A DNA stretch of 64,000 nucleotides from Polaribacter sp. ALD11 (GTDB lineage: Bacteria > Bacteroidota > Bacteroidia > Flavobacteriales > Flavobacteriaceae): the NCBI RefSeq assembly GCF_002831685.1, contig NZ_CP025119.1:1647001-1711000 (forward strand). Direction: 5' to 3'. Numbering within the stretch: the first letter of the stretch is position 1; each line of letters begins with the position of its first letter. Both the position numbers and the translations under genes were made by a program. Below the pieces are notes generated by a model, which made no database searches, was not told the DNA's origin, and worked only from the letters and a program-made list of their open reading frames with translations. Below, piece after piece: positions 17,423-26,900 of this stretch.

Positions 17423-18451
17423 TTAATTTGCTTTATATTCTTTTACAGCATCAATAAATGCTTTTGCGTTTTCTAACGGAATGTTTGGTAAAATACCATG
17501 CCCTAGATTTACAACTAATCTATCTTTACCAAATTCATTAATCATTTGATGCACCATTTTTTTGATAACTGCTGGCGGAGAAAACAATCTTGTTGGATCG
17601 AAATTACCTTGTAATGTAATTTTTCCTCCAGATAAATAACGTGCATTTCTTGGTGAACAAGTCCAATCTACACCTAATGCAGAAGCACCAGATTTAGACA
17701 TTTCATCTAAGGCAAACCAACAACCTTTACCAAATGCAATAACAGGCGTTTCGTCTTTTAAAGCATCTATAATTTGTTGCATATATTGCCAAGAGAATTC
17801 TTGATAATCTACTGGAGATAACATTCCGCCCCAAGAATCAAAAACCTGAACTGCATCTACACCTGCTTTTACTTTTGCTTTTAAATATGCAATTGTAGTA
17901 TCTGTAATTTTTTGTAATAATGAATGTGCAACCACAGGGTTTGTAAAGCACAATTCTTTTGCTTTGTCAAAGTTTTTAGAACCTTGCCCTTGTACACAAT
18001 AACATAAGATTGTCCAAGGTGAACCTGCAAAACCAATTAAAGGCACTTCATCATTCAATTTTTCTTTGGTAACTTTAATCGCTTCCATTACGTAGCCTAA
18101 AGCTTCATTTACATCTGGAACGATTACACTATCTAAATCTTTTTGAGTACGAATTGGGTTTGGCAAATAAGGACCAAAATCTGGTTTCATTTGTACCTCA
18201 ATATTCATTGCTTGAGGAATTACCAAAATATCTGAAAACAAAATTGCAGCATCCATTCCGTATCTACGAATTGGTTGCACTGTAATTTCTGATGCTAATT
18301 CTGGAGTTTGACAACGGGTAAAGAAATCGTATTTCTTTTTGATTACCTGAAATTCTGGTAAATATCTTCCTGCCTGACGCATCATCCAAACCGGTGGTCT
18401 GTCTACTGTTTCTCCTTTTAATGCTCTTAAAAATAAATCGTTTTTTATCAT
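17423..18451 (-). CDS. hemE: Uroporphyrinogen decarboxylase
   Basis: Removes four acetate carboxyls from uroporphyrinogen III to give coproporphyrinogen III. The N-terminal signature [17 protein letters not shown], with its substrate-binding arginines, is present, as are the catalytic-aspartate segment [13 protein letters not shown] and the late GHGILP motif. The 342 residues are full length. The gene is 5 nt downstream of a lipoprotein gene and 3 nt upstream of the CHMI-like gene, so all are probably in one transcript. Confidence 0.97.
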   Translation of the reverse strand: MIKNDLFLRALKGETVDRPPVWMMRQAGRYLPEFQVIKKKYDFFTRCQTPELASEITVQPIRRYGMDAAILFSDILVIPQAMNIEVQMKPDFGPYLPNPIRTQKDLDSVIVPDVNEALGYVMEAIKVTKEKLNDEVPLIGFAGSPWTILCYCVQGQGSKNFDKAKELCFTNPVVAHSLLQKITDTTIAYLKAKVKAGVDAVQVFDSWGGMLSPVDYQEFSWQYMQQIIDALKDETPVIAFGKGCWFALDEMSKSGASALGVDWTCSPRNARYLSGGKITLQGNFDPTRLFSPPAVIKKMVHQMINEFGKDRLVVNLGHGILPNIPLENAKAFIDAVKEYKAN

Positions 18452-18456
18452 GATTT

Positions 18457-18903
18457 CTATAGCTCTATAAATTTTACTTCCTTCTTTGTCTTGTTAATTT
18501 TTACTATATGATAAGGCTGTATAATTCCCATAGTAACCATATCCGTTGGTTTTGGTGATGTAGAACTCACTTTAATTAAAAAAGTTTCTCCTTCCTTTAC
18601 AGCTTCAACAATTTCAACTGAAAACCCACCTGTATTTCTAACTTTATCAACAACTACAACAATCATTTCTTTTGAAAAATCAATAGCATTTTCAAATGTT
18701 TCCGAAACTTTATTAGCACTGTCTAGTTTTAATAAAAATGATTTCCATTCAACTTGAGAAGAAATAACAATATTTTCTTTTTTAAACCCCTCATCTCCGG
18801 CTCCAAATAAATTTCCTTTTGAAAGAGAAGTGAAACCTCCTTCTTCATTTTTAGGACAAGCTGTTAACAATAAACTAAAAATAATTGTAATAAATAGTTT
18901 CAT
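18457..18903 (-). CDS. Lipoprotein with PrcB C-terminal-like domain
   Basis: 148-aa predicted lipoprotein: signal sequence [16 protein letters not shown] with lipobox LLTAC, cysteine at 16. The C-terminal 90 residues fit the PrcB_C pattern ([37 protein letters not shown]), named after a subunit of the Treponema dentilisin complex. No protease is adjacent. It sits between hemL (3 nt) and hemE (5 nt), tight enough to imply co-expression with haem synthesis, but I know of no haem-related role for this domain. Confidence 0.8.
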   Translation of the reverse strand: MKLFITIIFSLLLTACPKNEEGGFTSLSKGNLFGAGDEGFKKENIVISSQVEWKSFLLKLDSANKVSETFENAIDFSKEMIVVVVDKVRNTGGFSVEIVEAVKEGETFLIKVSSTSPKPTDMVTMGIIQPYHIVKINKTKKEVKFIEL

Positions 18904-18906
18904 AAT

Positions 18907-20196
18907 TTACATTTTTGAAATAGCCAACATCCCTTTATCAACTGCGTTTGCTATTTTTTGAATATCCTTGTCTGTTAAAGCAGACGATAAAAACCATGCT
19001 TCAAATTGACTTGGAGGTAAGAAAACTCCGTTTTTGATCATTTCCCAAAAGAAAACAGCAAATTTTTCTGTGTCTGAAGTTTGAGCTTCTTCAAAATTTG
19101 TTACGTTTGTTTTTGTAAAAAAAGGATTTAACATAGAACCGAATCGATTTACAGTTACATCTACATTGTATTTTTTAGCAGTTTCTAATAAAATCACTTC
19201 TAAAATACTTCCTATTTCTTCAAACTTTTTATAAGGATTTTGCTTTTTCAATTCTGTTAAAGTAGCAATTCCTCCTGCCATAGCAATCGGGTTTCCACTT
19301 AACGTTCCTGCCTGATACATGCCACCTAAAGGCGCAACTTCTTGCATTATTTCATTTCTTGCTCCATAAGCTCCTACTGGGAAACCTCCTCCAATTACTT
19401 TCCCTAAACATGTAATATCTGCTTCTACACCTAATAATTCTTGTGCTCCACCAAACTTAGAACGGAAACCTGTCATTACTTCATCAACAATTAATAAAGC
19501 TCCTTTTGAGGCTAAATATTCTTTTAATTCTACCAAGAAATTATCTTTCGGAATTACAACGCCCATATTACCACAAATAGGCTCTAAAATTACAGCAGCA
19601 ATATCATCATGTTCTTCAAAGTGTTTTTTTACACTTTCTAAATCATTATATTTAGAAATTAGCGTATTTTTTACTGCTCCTTCAGGAACTCCTTTAGAAC
19701 CAGGCATACTTAATGTTGCCAAACCAGAACCTGCAGCAACTAATAATGAATCTTGATGCCCATGGTAACAACCAGAAAATTTAATAATTTTATCTTTTCC
19801 TGTAAATGCTCTTGCCAAACGAACACCACTTATAACAGCTTCTGTTCCAGAATTCACAAAACGGACTTTATCCATTCCTGGAAAAGCATCACAAACAATT
19901 TTCGCTAATTTAATTTCGTTTTCTGTGGAAGCTCCAAAAGAATAGCCATTTTTCAATGCCTTTTCAACTCCTTTTTGTACTTTTTTATGACGATGCCCTA
20001 AAATCATTGGTCCGTAAGAAAGTACTAAATCTACAAATTCGTTTCCATCAACATCTGTAATTTTTGTTCCTTTTGCTTTTTTGATAAACAACGGATTTCC
20101 ACCAACTGATGAAAAAGCTCTTACCGGAGAATTTACTGCCCCAACAAGATGTACCAATCCTTTTCTATATAATTTTTCTGATTTTTTGAATTTCAT
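18907..20196 (-). CDS. hemL: Glutamate-1-semialdehyde 2,1-aminomutase
   Basis: PLP enzyme that converts glutamate-1-semialdehyde to 5-aminolevulinate, the second step of the C5 route. The PLP lysine is K266 in CLGKVIGGGFPVGA; other signatures are VNSPVRAF near the start, VNSGTEAVISGVRLARAFT and SGCYHGHQDSLL. The length of 429 aa is normal. Together with hemA it shows that ALA is made from glutamyl-tRNA and not by ALA synthase. A dispersed repeat fills the spacer to hemB. Confidence 0.97.
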   Translation of the reverse strand: MKFKKSEKLYRKGLVHLVGAVNSPVRAFSSVGGNPLFIKKAKGTKITDVDGNEFVDLVLSYGPMILGHRHKKVQKGVEKALKNGYSFGASTENEIKLAKIVCDAFPGMDKVRFVNSGTEAVISGVRLARAFTGKDKIIKFSGCYHGHQDSLLVAAGSGLATLSMPGSKGVPEGAVKNTLISKYNDLESVKKHFEEHDDIAAVILEPICGNMGVVIPKDNFLVELKEYLASKGALLIVDEVMTGFRSKFGGAQELLGVEADITCLGKVIGGGFPVGAYGARNEIMQEVAPLGGMYQAGTLSGNPIAMAGGIATLTELKKQNPYKKFEEIGSILEVILLETAKKYNVDVTVNRFGSMLNPFFTKTNVTNFEEAQTSDTEKFAVFFWEMIKNGVFLPPSQFEAWFLSSALTDKDIQKIANAVDKGMLAISKM

Positions 20197-20212
20197 GTTT
20201 TCTATACTTTTT

Positions 20213-20275
20213 GTGATTACGAACGTAGTGAAGCAATCTGTTTATTAATTAAGAGATTACTTCGTCGTAATGACG
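20213..20275. repeat. Palindromic dispersed repeat between hemB and hemL, copy A
   Basis: Imperfect long hairpin: GTGATTACGA ... GAAGCAATCT ... AGATTACTTC ... TCGTAATGAC, with one mismatch per arm pair. It shares its arms and layout with 21261-21332 and matches a repeat type familiar from Bacteroidetes intergenic regions. Confidence 0.75.
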
Positions 20276-21241
20276 TTATTTCTTCAATAATACTTTCGCT
20301 GCTTCCTTAGCAAAATATGTAATAATAATATCTGCTCCTGCTCTTTTCATAGACAGTAAACTTTCCATCATTACTTTTTCGCCATCAATCCAACCTTTTT
20401 CTGCTGCGGCTTTTACCATTGCATATTCTCCACTTACATTATAACATGCAATCGGACGATCGAAATTGTTTTTTAAATCTCTAATAATATCTAAATAAGA
20501 CAATGCTGGTTTTACCATTAAAATATCGGCTCCTTCTTGATCATCAAAAGTAGCTTCACGCATTCCTTCATCTCTATTTGATGGATCCATTTGGTACGTT
20601 CTTCTGTCTCCAAATGTTGGCGCAGAATCTGCGGCCTCTCTAAAAGGACCGTAAAAAGCAGATGCATATTTAACAGAATACGCCATAATTGGCAAGTTTG
20701 TAAAACCTGTATTGTCTAAAGATTCACGAACCATAGCTATCGTACCATCCATCATTCCTGATGGCGCAACCATATCTACTCCTGCTTTTGCATGCGAGAT
20801 AACTTGTTTTGCTAGATTTACTAAAGTTGCATCGTTATCAACATCATTGTCATGAATAATTCCGCAATGCCCATGAGAAGTGTACTCGCAAAAACAAACG
20901 TCTGTAATTACGTATAAGCTCGGATAATTTTTCTTGATAAAACGAATTGCTTGTTGCATAATTCCGTTATCATTCCAAGTTTCTGTTCCTTCATCATCTT
21001 TCTGAGAAGGAATTCCGAATAATAAAACTGCAGGAATTTCTAAAGAAACAACTTCATCTAATTCTTTAGAAATTCGATCTAAAGAAAAACGTTTGATTCC
21101 TGGCATCGAAACAATTTCTGTTTCTATATTTTCTCCTTCTTCAATAAAAAGCGGATATACAAAATCATCTACAGAAAGTTTTGTCTCTCTAACTAATCTT
21201 CTAATTCCTTCTAATTTTCTTAATCTTCTTGTACGAAACAT
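20276..21241 (-). CDS. hemB: Delta-aminolevulinic acid dehydratase (porphobilinogen synthase)
   Basis: Condenses two 5-aminolevulinates into porphobilinogen. The active-site lysines are K191 ([15 protein letters not shown]) and K244 ([13 protein letters not shown]). The zinc site is intact, with C116, C118 and C126 in [14 protein letters not shown], so this is the zinc-dependent and not the magnesium-only form. It has the normal length of 321 aa. Both flanking spacers hold related palindromic repeats, so the haem transcript is interrupted by hairpins on each side of hemB. Confidence 0.97.
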   Translation of the reverse strand: MFRTRRLRKLEGIRRLVRETKLSVDDFVYPLFIEEGENIETEIVSMPGIKRFSLDRISKELDEVVSLEIPAVLLFGIPSQKDDEGTETWNDNGIMQQAIRFIKKNYPSLYVITDVCFCEYTSHGHCGIIHDNDVDNDATLVNLAKQVISHAKAGVDMVAPSGMMDGTIAMVRESLDNTGFTNLPIMAYSVKYASAFYGPFREAADSAPTFGDRRTYQMDPSNRDEGMREATFDDQEGADILMVKPALSYLDIIRDLKNNFDRPIACYNVSGEYAMVKAAAEKGWIDGEKVMMESLLSMKRAGADIIITYFAKEAAKVLLKK

Positions 21242-21260
21242 AAAAATTTATTTCTTTGTT

Positions 21261-21332
21261 TCATTACGAGCTAAGAGAAGTAATCTGCTTCTTAATCCTG
21301 AGATTGCTTCGTCATTTTTCCTCGCAATGACG
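21261..21332. repeat. Palindromic dispersed repeat between hemCD and hemB, copy B
   Basis: TCATTACGAG at the left pairs, with one mismatch, with CTCGCAATGA at the right; inside, GAAGTAATCT pairs imperfectly with AGATTGCTTC. The layout is the same as at 20213-20275. It fills nearly all of the 95-nt spacer. Confidence 0.8.
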
Positions 21333-21336
21333 TTTG

Positions 21337-22926
21337 CTATTTTGAATAATATGTGTTTACTAATTCTAAAACACTTTCTACATCTGGTATATTTGCAACT
21401 TCAACTTTATCGAAATGCTTTCTTGCTTCTACAGCTGTAGTTTCTCCTATACAGAAAGCAACTTTGTCTTTTGTATTTTCTTCTAAATAGCTTTCAATTC
21501 CTGAAGGACTATAAAACAAAACACCTGTAACTTCTGCATCAATTTTCACAGGATTCAACATTGTTTTATATGCTTCAATTTCATTTACAACAATTTCATG
21601 TGCTTGTAAATACGTTGGAAAAACATCTAATCTTACATCACTACAGAAATAAGAGACTTCTTTAATTTCTGTTTCTTTTGAAATATATTCTGCTAGTTTC
21701 AATGCATTTTTAGCTACATGTGTAACTTTCCCAATTCTATTTTCAATAAGTTTTTTAGTTCTTCTACCAACACAAAAGATGTTTTTAAAATTAATTTCGT
21801 CTTTTGTAAAAGAGTTTAAAATTGCCTCTACCCCATTCTGACTTGTAATCACCACATTTTCATGCTGGCTCTTCATCACTTTAGCTGGTATTCTATTGAA
21901 ACGCATTTTAATAAAATCACTATCTTTTATACCAATGGCAGAAGACAATGTTTCTTTTTGAAGTTCAGAAAGTTTCTTTGTAGAATAAACTGAAGCAATC
22001 TTAGCTTCGCTTTCTTCATCTTCTTGCATTAACTCTTTTCCACCTCTATTAATTACATAATCGGCACAATCTTTGGCTAAAAATTTATGGCTTCCTAATT
22101 TTGCAGTTTTTTCTACTGTAATTTTTTTAGAACCGTCTTTTTTCAATAAAACCCCTTTGAAGTTTACCTCTTCAGTTCTTGCATCAACATAAGCTAAAGC
22201 ACCAATTGGCGCTGTACAACCACCTTCTAACAATCTTAAAAACTCACGTTCTACACCAACACAAACTTTAGTTTCATGATGATTTAATTGTTCACAAGCA
22301 TCTAATACATAGTCATCTTTTTCTAAAGCTGCCACCATAATTGCACCTTGTGCTGGCGCAGGAATCATCCAAGTTAAAGGAATAGCCTCTGCATCTCTTA
22401 ATTCTAATCTTTCTAAACCTGCAGCAGCAAATAATGCTCCATTCCAAGTTTCACTATTATCTAGTTTTTCTAAACGAGTAATTACATTTCCTCTTAAACC
22501 CTCTACTTTATGCGTTGGATAACGGTTTAACCATTGTGCTTTTCTTCGTAAACTGCCCGTTGCAATAATTCCGTTTGGTTGTCCGAAAAACTCTTCTGTA
22601 TCTTTTAAAACCAACAAATCGATATAATCTGCACGTTTTAGAACAGCTGCTTGCACAATACCTTCTGGTAAAGCTGTTGGTACATCTTTCATAGAATGTA
22701 CAGCAATATCAATATCGCCGTTTAACATTGCTAGGTCTAAGTTTTTTGTAAAAACTCCTGTAACCCCTAATTCGTATAACGGTTTATCTAAAACGATATC
22801 TCCTAAAGATTTTATAGGAATTATAACAGATTCATAACCTAATTCTGCTAATTCTTTAGACACTTTATTAGCCTGCCAAAGCGCCAATTGGCTATCGCGA
22901 GTACCTATTCTTATTATTTTTTGCAT
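21337..22926 (-). CDS. hemC: Fused hydroxymethylbilane synthase / uroporphyrinogen-III synthase
   Basis: A 529-aa bifunctional protein. Residues 1 to about 300 are HemC: RIGTRDSQLALWQA, catalytic aspartate D81 in HSMKDVPT, SLRRKAQWL, and C237 in LLEGGCTAPIGALA, which carries the dipyrromethane cofactor. From about 325 the sequence follows a HemD pattern (VVITSQNGVEAIL, IFCVGRRTKKLIE, VLFYSPSGIESYL, AFCIGETTAVEAR). Porphobilinogen would thus be converted to cyclised uroporphyrinogen III on one chain, limiting loss of unstable hydroxymethylbilane. The frame is open throughout, so this is a true fusion. The HemD half is called from pattern, as that family is poorly conserved. Confidence 0.93.
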   Translation of the reverse strand: MQKIIRIGTRDSQLALWQANKVSKELAELGYESVIIPIKSLGDIVLDKPLYELGVTGVFTKNLDLAMLNGDIDIAVHSMKDVPTALPEGIVQAAVLKRADYIDLLVLKDTEEFFGQPNGIIATGSLRRKAQWLNRYPTHKVEGLRGNVITRLEKLDNSETWNGALFAAAGLERLELRDAEAIPLTWMIPAPAQGAIMVAALEKDDYVLDACEQLNHHETKVCVGVEREFLRLLEGGCTAPIGALAYVDARTEEVNFKGVLLKKDGSKKITVEKTAKLGSHKFLAKDCADYVINRGGKELMQEDEESEAKIASVYSTKKLSELQKETLSSAIGIKDSDFIKMRFNRIPAKVMKSQHENVVITSQNGVEAILNSFTKDEINFKNIFCVGRRTKKLIENRIGKVTHVAKNALKLAEYISKETEIKEVSYFCSDVRLDVFPTYLQAHEIVVNEIEAYKTMLNPVKIDAEVTGVLFYSPSGIESYLEENTKDKVAFCIGETTAVEARKHFDKVEVANIPDVESVLELVNTYYSK

Positions 22927-22936
22927 GGAGTTTTAA

Positions 22937-24172
22937 TTATGATTGAAACACTTTCTGAATGACTTCTATACTTTCTGAAACAGAAGTATCTTCATCTTTT
23001 AAGTGTTTAACAAACTGTGTGGTAATTTTTTGAATAAAACGTGAAGTTAAGATTTCTGCTTGATTTTCATCGAAGTTACTAATTTTCTTTTTCTGAAAAT
23101 TAATTTCATCGTTTTTAATAGTTTCTAAAGATAACTTTAGGGCAGCAATTGCTGGTGTAAATCTTCTGTGATTTAACCAACTATTAAATTCTTCTTTATG
23201 TGTTTCTATAATTTGTTTTGCAAACGGAATTTCTTGCTGACGAACGGCTAGCGTTTCGTCTGTAATTTTAGAAAGTTCATCTACATTTACTAAAGAAATT
23301 CCTTTTAAACTAGACACCTCTTTTGCCACATTTTCTGGCATCGATAAATCTAAAATTAAAATTTCTTTACCTTCTGAAACGTGTTCTTTTGTTATTGTTG
23401 GCTTGTCTGAACCTGTAGAAACTATTAAAACATCTGCTTTAGAAACTTCTTCATGTAAATTCTCTATTTCAGATTTGCGAATAGAATTATGTTCTTGTAC
23501 AAACGCTATTGCTTTTTCTTCAGTTCTATTAATTAAACAAACTTGTTTGTTTTGCGTATATTCTGATAAATTTTTACAGGTATGTTTTCCCATTTTACCT
23601 AAACCAAAAACAAGAATATTTTTAGAATTATAATCTGGTAAATTTTTAATAATGTATTGAACAGCTGCATAAGAAACAGAAGTTGTACCCGAGCTTAATT
23701 TTGTATCATTCTTAACACGTTTACTTGCCTGTAAAACACAGTTTACCAAACGTTCTACGTAAGAATTTGTAGTTTTTAATTCTTTTGCTAATTTAAAAGA
23801 CTGTCTTAATTGACCAACAATTTCATAATCTCCTAAAATTTGACTTTCTAATCCTGTGCCAATTCTAAATAAATGACTAATTGCTTCTTGGTCTTTATTT
23901 ATATTACAAATAGCATTGAATTCCTTTACGGTACCTTCAGAAAAATCGCATAGTAATTCTATTAATAAACAAGGACGATTTGCAAAACCAAAAATCTCTG
24001 TTCTGTTGCATGTAGAAATTATAAAAATGGAAGTAACCCCTCTTTCTTTAGCTGCATTTAATAGTGCGATTTGATTTTCTTTAGATACAGAAAATTTACC
24101 GCGCATTTCTGCGTCTGCTTTTTTATAACTTACCCCAATATTGTAAAAGTGCTCTTGGCCTAGTTCTTTCAT
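22937..24172 (-). CDS. hemA: Glutamyl-tRNA reductase
   Basis: First enzyme of the C5 haem pathway: NADPH-dependent reduction of glutamyl-tRNA to glutamate-1-semialdehyde. The catalytic cysteine is C55 in IISTCNRTEIFG. The Rossmann part shows ILVFGLGKMGKHTC and the dimerisation region is C-terminal; 411 aa is normal. It is the first gene of the minus-strand haem cluster, with a -7 box 20 nt upstream, and diverges from the AraC-type regulator. hemCD follows after 10 nt. Confidence 0.97.
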   Translation of the reverse strand: MKELGQEHFYNIGVSYKKADAEMRGKFSVSKENQIALLNAAKERGVTSIFIISTCNRTEIFGFANRPCLLIELLCDFSEGTVKEFNAICNINKDQEAISHLFRIGTGLESQILGDYEIVGQLRQSFKLAKELKTTNSYVERLVNCVLQASKRVKNDTKLSSGTTSVSYAAVQYIIKNLPDYNSKNILVFGLGKMGKHTCKNLSEYTQNKQVCLINRTEEKAIAFVQEHNSIRKSEIENLHEEVSKADVLIVSTGSDKPTITKEHVSEGKEILILDLSMPENVAKEVSSLKGISLVNVDELSKITDETLAVRQQEIPFAKQIIETHKEEFNSWLNHRRFTPAIAALKLSLETIKNDEINFQKKKISNFDENQAEILTSRFIQKITTQFVKHLKDEDTSVSESIEVIQKVFQS

Positions 24173-24191
24173 AAATCTTTAAAAGATGCCA

Positions 24192-24199
24192 CAAAAGTA
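24192..24199 (-). promoter_or_regulatory. -7 promoter element of hemA
   Basis: Minus-strand TACTTTTG, exact TAnnTTTG, 19 nt before the ATG. The nearest TTG upstream is 28 nt away, longer than the usual spacer. Confidence 0.5.
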
Positions 24200-24270
24200 A
24201 AAACTTCATTAAGATAAAAATGTCGCTCAAAGAACTTTTAATAACGTTGTATGTTTTTTCTTTATTTTTT

Positions 24271-24302
24271 TTTGATAAAACTTCTAAAAACCCTTATTTT
24301 TG
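24271..24302 (+). promoter_or_regulatory. Promoter of the AraC-type regulator
   Basis: TTTG at 24271-24274, a 20-nt spacer, and TATTTTTG at 24295-24302: both elements match the Bacteroidetes -33/-7 consensus. The ATG is 36 nt further on. Confidence 0.75.
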
Positions 24303-24338
24303 TAACGTAAACAAGGTTTTAGATTATTTTTATATAGA

Positions 24339-25262
24339 ATGATTCTAAATAAAAGATCTTCAAAAATTAAGAAAAGTATGTTTAAAAATGTCGGAGAAAG
24401 TTCTTTTGATGAAATCACTTTAGAGAAAGGGTTTTATGTACTTCATTTTCAGAACGAAAGCAAAGAGGTTGTTAATTTTGAAAGAGAAATTGACAGTAGA
24501 TTTATTCAAATGCACTTCTGTTTGCGCGGTAATTCTAAATTTCTATTTAATACTGGAGATTATTCTTTTGATGTTTTAGATAATAGATCTATTTTATTGT
24601 ACAATCCGCAGAGAACATTACCAATTAATTTAGCAATTCAACCTAAAACAACCCTAGTTTCTTTATTAATTTCTATTGAAAAATTTCACTCATTATTTTC
24701 TAAAGAATCTGGTTACATCCCTTTTTTAAGTGATGAAAACAGTAACAGAAAATTTTATGACGATACAGAGATAAAACCAACAGTTGGCATTGTTTTACAA
24801 CAAATAATTAACTCTAATATAAATAGCTCTATTAGAGAACTTTATGTTAAAGGAAAAATTTACGAATTGTTAAGTCTTCATTTTCATAAAGACGAAAATA
24901 TCGATGCAGAATATTGCCCTTTTTTAGTAGATGAACAAAATGTATTGAAAATTAGAAAAGCAAAAGAGATTATAATTTCTAGAATGTCGGAACCACCAAG
25001 CTTGCAAGAATTAGCTGCAGAGATTGGTTTAAACTTAAAAAAATTAAAGGAAGGTTTTAAACAAATTTACGGTGACACTGTTTATAGTTTTTTGTTTGAT
25101 TATAAAATGGAACATGCCCGTAAACTATTGGAAAGTAATCAATATAATGTAAATGAAGTTGGCTTACAAGTTGGCTACAGCACTGCGAGTCATTTTATTG
25201 CAGCTTTTAAAAAGAAGTTTGGCACAACGCCAAAGAAATATGTAATGAGTTTAAATAAATAA
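24339..25262 (+). CDS. AraC-family transcriptional regulator
   Basis: 307-aa regulator. The C-terminal about 95 residues form the double helix-turn-helix (SLQELAAEIGLNLKKLKEGF and VNEVGLQVGYSTASHFIAAF, ending KKFGTTPKKY). The N-terminal part resembles the cupin-like sensor of PchR-type regulators. It diverges from hemA and precedes hemH and hemJ, so it lies inside the haem gene block; control of haem or iron genes is a reasonable inference but no operator is proven. It has a good promoter of its own. Confidence 0.88.
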   Translation: MILNKRSSKIKKSMFKNVGESSFDEITLEKGFYVLHFQNESKEVVNFEREIDSRFIQMHFCLRGNSKFLFNTGDYSFDVLDNRSILLYNPQRTLPINLAIQPKTTLVSLLISIEKFHSLFSKESGYIPFLSDENSNRKFYDDTEIKPTVGIVLQQIINSNINSSIRELYVKGKIYELLSLHFHKDENIDAEYCPFLVDEQNVLKIRKAKEIIISRMSEPPSLQELAAEIGLNLKKLKEGFKQIYGDTVYSFLFDYKMEHARKLLESNQYNVNEVGLQVGYSTASHFIAAFKKKFGTTPKKYVMSLNK

Positions 25263-25322
25263 GTAAAATAAAAACTTATAAAAAAGACAAATTAAACTTT
25301 AAAATCTTGAAACTAAATTAAC

Positions 25323-25826
25323 TTGGAGCAACTAACACATTACGACATAGAAAACAATCAAAAACAGTTTCCAATAACAATTGTTTGTGATGCCATTAGA
25401 ACTCCAGAAAACATAGGAATGTGTTTTCGTATTTCAGAAAGCTTTGGAGTCGCTAAAATTTATTTCCACGAAATCTCACCTTCCATAGAAAATAGGATTG
25501 TAAAAAAAACGGCTAGAAATACCGTAAATCAGATTGAACATGCATCTTATCATAATTTTGATGCACTTATAAGCCAACTAAAAGCAGAAGGCAACACAAT
25601 AATTGGCATAGAAATTACTGATAAAAGCATAAATATTCAAGATTTTAATTTTAAAAATCATGAAAAAATCGTACTACTTTTGGGTAGCGAAAGAAATGGA
25701 ATTGAAAACATAGAATTGGTTAACGAAACTGTTGCAATACCAATGTTTGGACGAAATTCTAGTATGAATGTTATTCATAGTTTGGCAATTACATTGTACG
25801 AAGTTACCAATCAATTAAATAGGTAA
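25323..25826 (+). CDS. SpoU/TrmH-family RNA 2'-O-methyltransferase
   Basis: SAM-dependent ribose methyltransferase with the alpha/beta trefoil-knot fold (167 aa, minimal SpoU core without extra RNA-binding domains). Motif 1 is CDAIRTPENIGMCFRISESF, motif 2 is VLLLGSERNGIE and motif 3 is SMNVIHSLAITLYE. The start must be the TTG at 25323: an in-frame TAA lies 9 nt upstream, no ATG is available before motif 1, and the product then begins MEQLTHYDIE. The target nucleotide is unknown. It lies between the AraC gene and hemH. Confidence 0.9.
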   Translation: MEQLTHYDIENNQKQFPITIVCDAIRTPENIGMCFRISESFGVAKIYFHEISPSIENRIVKKTARNTVNQIEHASYHNFDALISQLKAEGNTIIGIEITDKSINIQDFNFKNHEKIVLLLGSERNGIENIELVNETVAIPMFGRNSSMNVIHSLAITLYEVTNQLNR

Positions 25827-25880
25827 GTTAAAATTAAAAAAAACATCAATAAAAAAATTCAATTTTTCAACTTTAAGTAA

Positions 25881-26897
25881 ATGAAAGGAATATTACTAAA
25901 CAATTTAGGATCGCCAGATTCTACAGACACAAAAGACGTGAAAAAATATTTAGGTGAGTTCTTAATGGACGAGCGTGTAATAGACATTCCGTTTTGGAAA
26001 CGTTGGATACTAATTAAAGGAATCATCTTAAATGTAAGACCTAAAAAATCGGGTGCTGCTTACAAGAAAATTTGGTGGAAAGAAGGTTCTCCTTTAGTTG
26101 TTATCTCAGAAAGGTTTGCGAAAAAAGTATCCAAAAAAGTAGACATTCCAGTTGAATTAGCAATGCGTTACGGGTCTATGTCTATGGAAAAAGGAATTAA
26201 AAATCTTGTAGATAAAGGTGTAACAGAAATAATGTTAGTTCCTCTATACCCTCATTACGCCATGTCTTCTTTTGAAACTGTTGTTGTTTTGGCTGAAGAA
26301 ATTTTGGCAGAAAAATATCCGGAAGTAAAACTAACAACTTTACCTCCTTTCTACAACAAACCAGATTACATCAAAGCGATGAGCGATAATATTGCACATC
26401 ATTTAAAAGGGTTTGATTACGATCATGTCTTATTTTCTTATCACGGTATTCCAGAACGTCATATCAAAAAATCCGATCCAACAAAAAGTCATTGTAAATT
26501 AGACGGTTCTTGTTGCGAACGCAATTCTGTAGCACACCACACGTGTTATAGACATCAATGTTTCGAAACTACAAAAGCAATTGCTAAAAATTTAGGTTTC
26601 GATGAGACCAATCATAGTAATTCATTTCAATCTCGTTTGTTAAAAGATCCTTGGTTAAAACCTTACACAGATTTCGAATTAGAGAAATTCCCAGGATTAG
26701 GAAAGAAAAAATTAGCCGTTATTACACCTGCTTTTGTTGCAGATTGTTTAGAAACTTTAGAAGAAATTGCCATGGAAGGTAAAGAAGAATTTTTAAAGTT
26801 TGGCGGTACAGATTACAAACACATACCTTGTATGAACGACAATGACGATTGGGTAGATGTTATGGTTTCTTGGATTAATGATTGGAAAAATAAGTAA
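25881..26897 (+). CDS. hemH: Ferrochelatase
   Basis: Inserts Fe2+ into protoporphyrin IX, the last step of protohaem synthesis. The catalytic H188 is in LFSYHGIPERH, and the acidic relay is in DCLETLEEIAMEG (E294 region). Family length is normal at 338 aa. Between about 204 and 228 there is a cysteine-rich insert (C205, C211, C212, C222, C227), compatible with an iron-sulphur or other metal site as found in some bacterial ferrochelatases. hemJ follows after a spacer that contains a dispersed repeat. Confidence 0.96.
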   Translation: MKGILLNNLGSPDSTDTKDVKKYLGEFLMDERVIDIPFWKRWILIKGIILNVRPKKSGAAYKKIWWKEGSPLVVISERFAKKVSKKVDIPVELAMRYGSMSMEKGIKNLVDKGVTEIMLVPLYPHYAMSSFETVVVLAEEILAEKYPEVKLTTLPPFYNKPDYIKAMSDNIAHHLKGFDYDHVLFSYHGIPERHIKKSDPTKSHCKLDGSCCERNSVAHHTCYRHQCFETTKAIAKNLGFDETNHSNSFQSRLLKDPWLKPYTDFELEKFPGLGKKKLAVITPAFVADCLETLEEIAMEGKEEFLKFGGTDYKHIPCMNDNDDWVDVMVSWINDWKNK

Positions 26898-26900
26898 TAA

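Noticed and set aside
21337-22926. Frameshift or assembly join producing the hemC-hemD fusion
   Set aside because: The frame is continuous through a plausible linker, both parts have conserved motifs, and such fusions appear in related bacteria.
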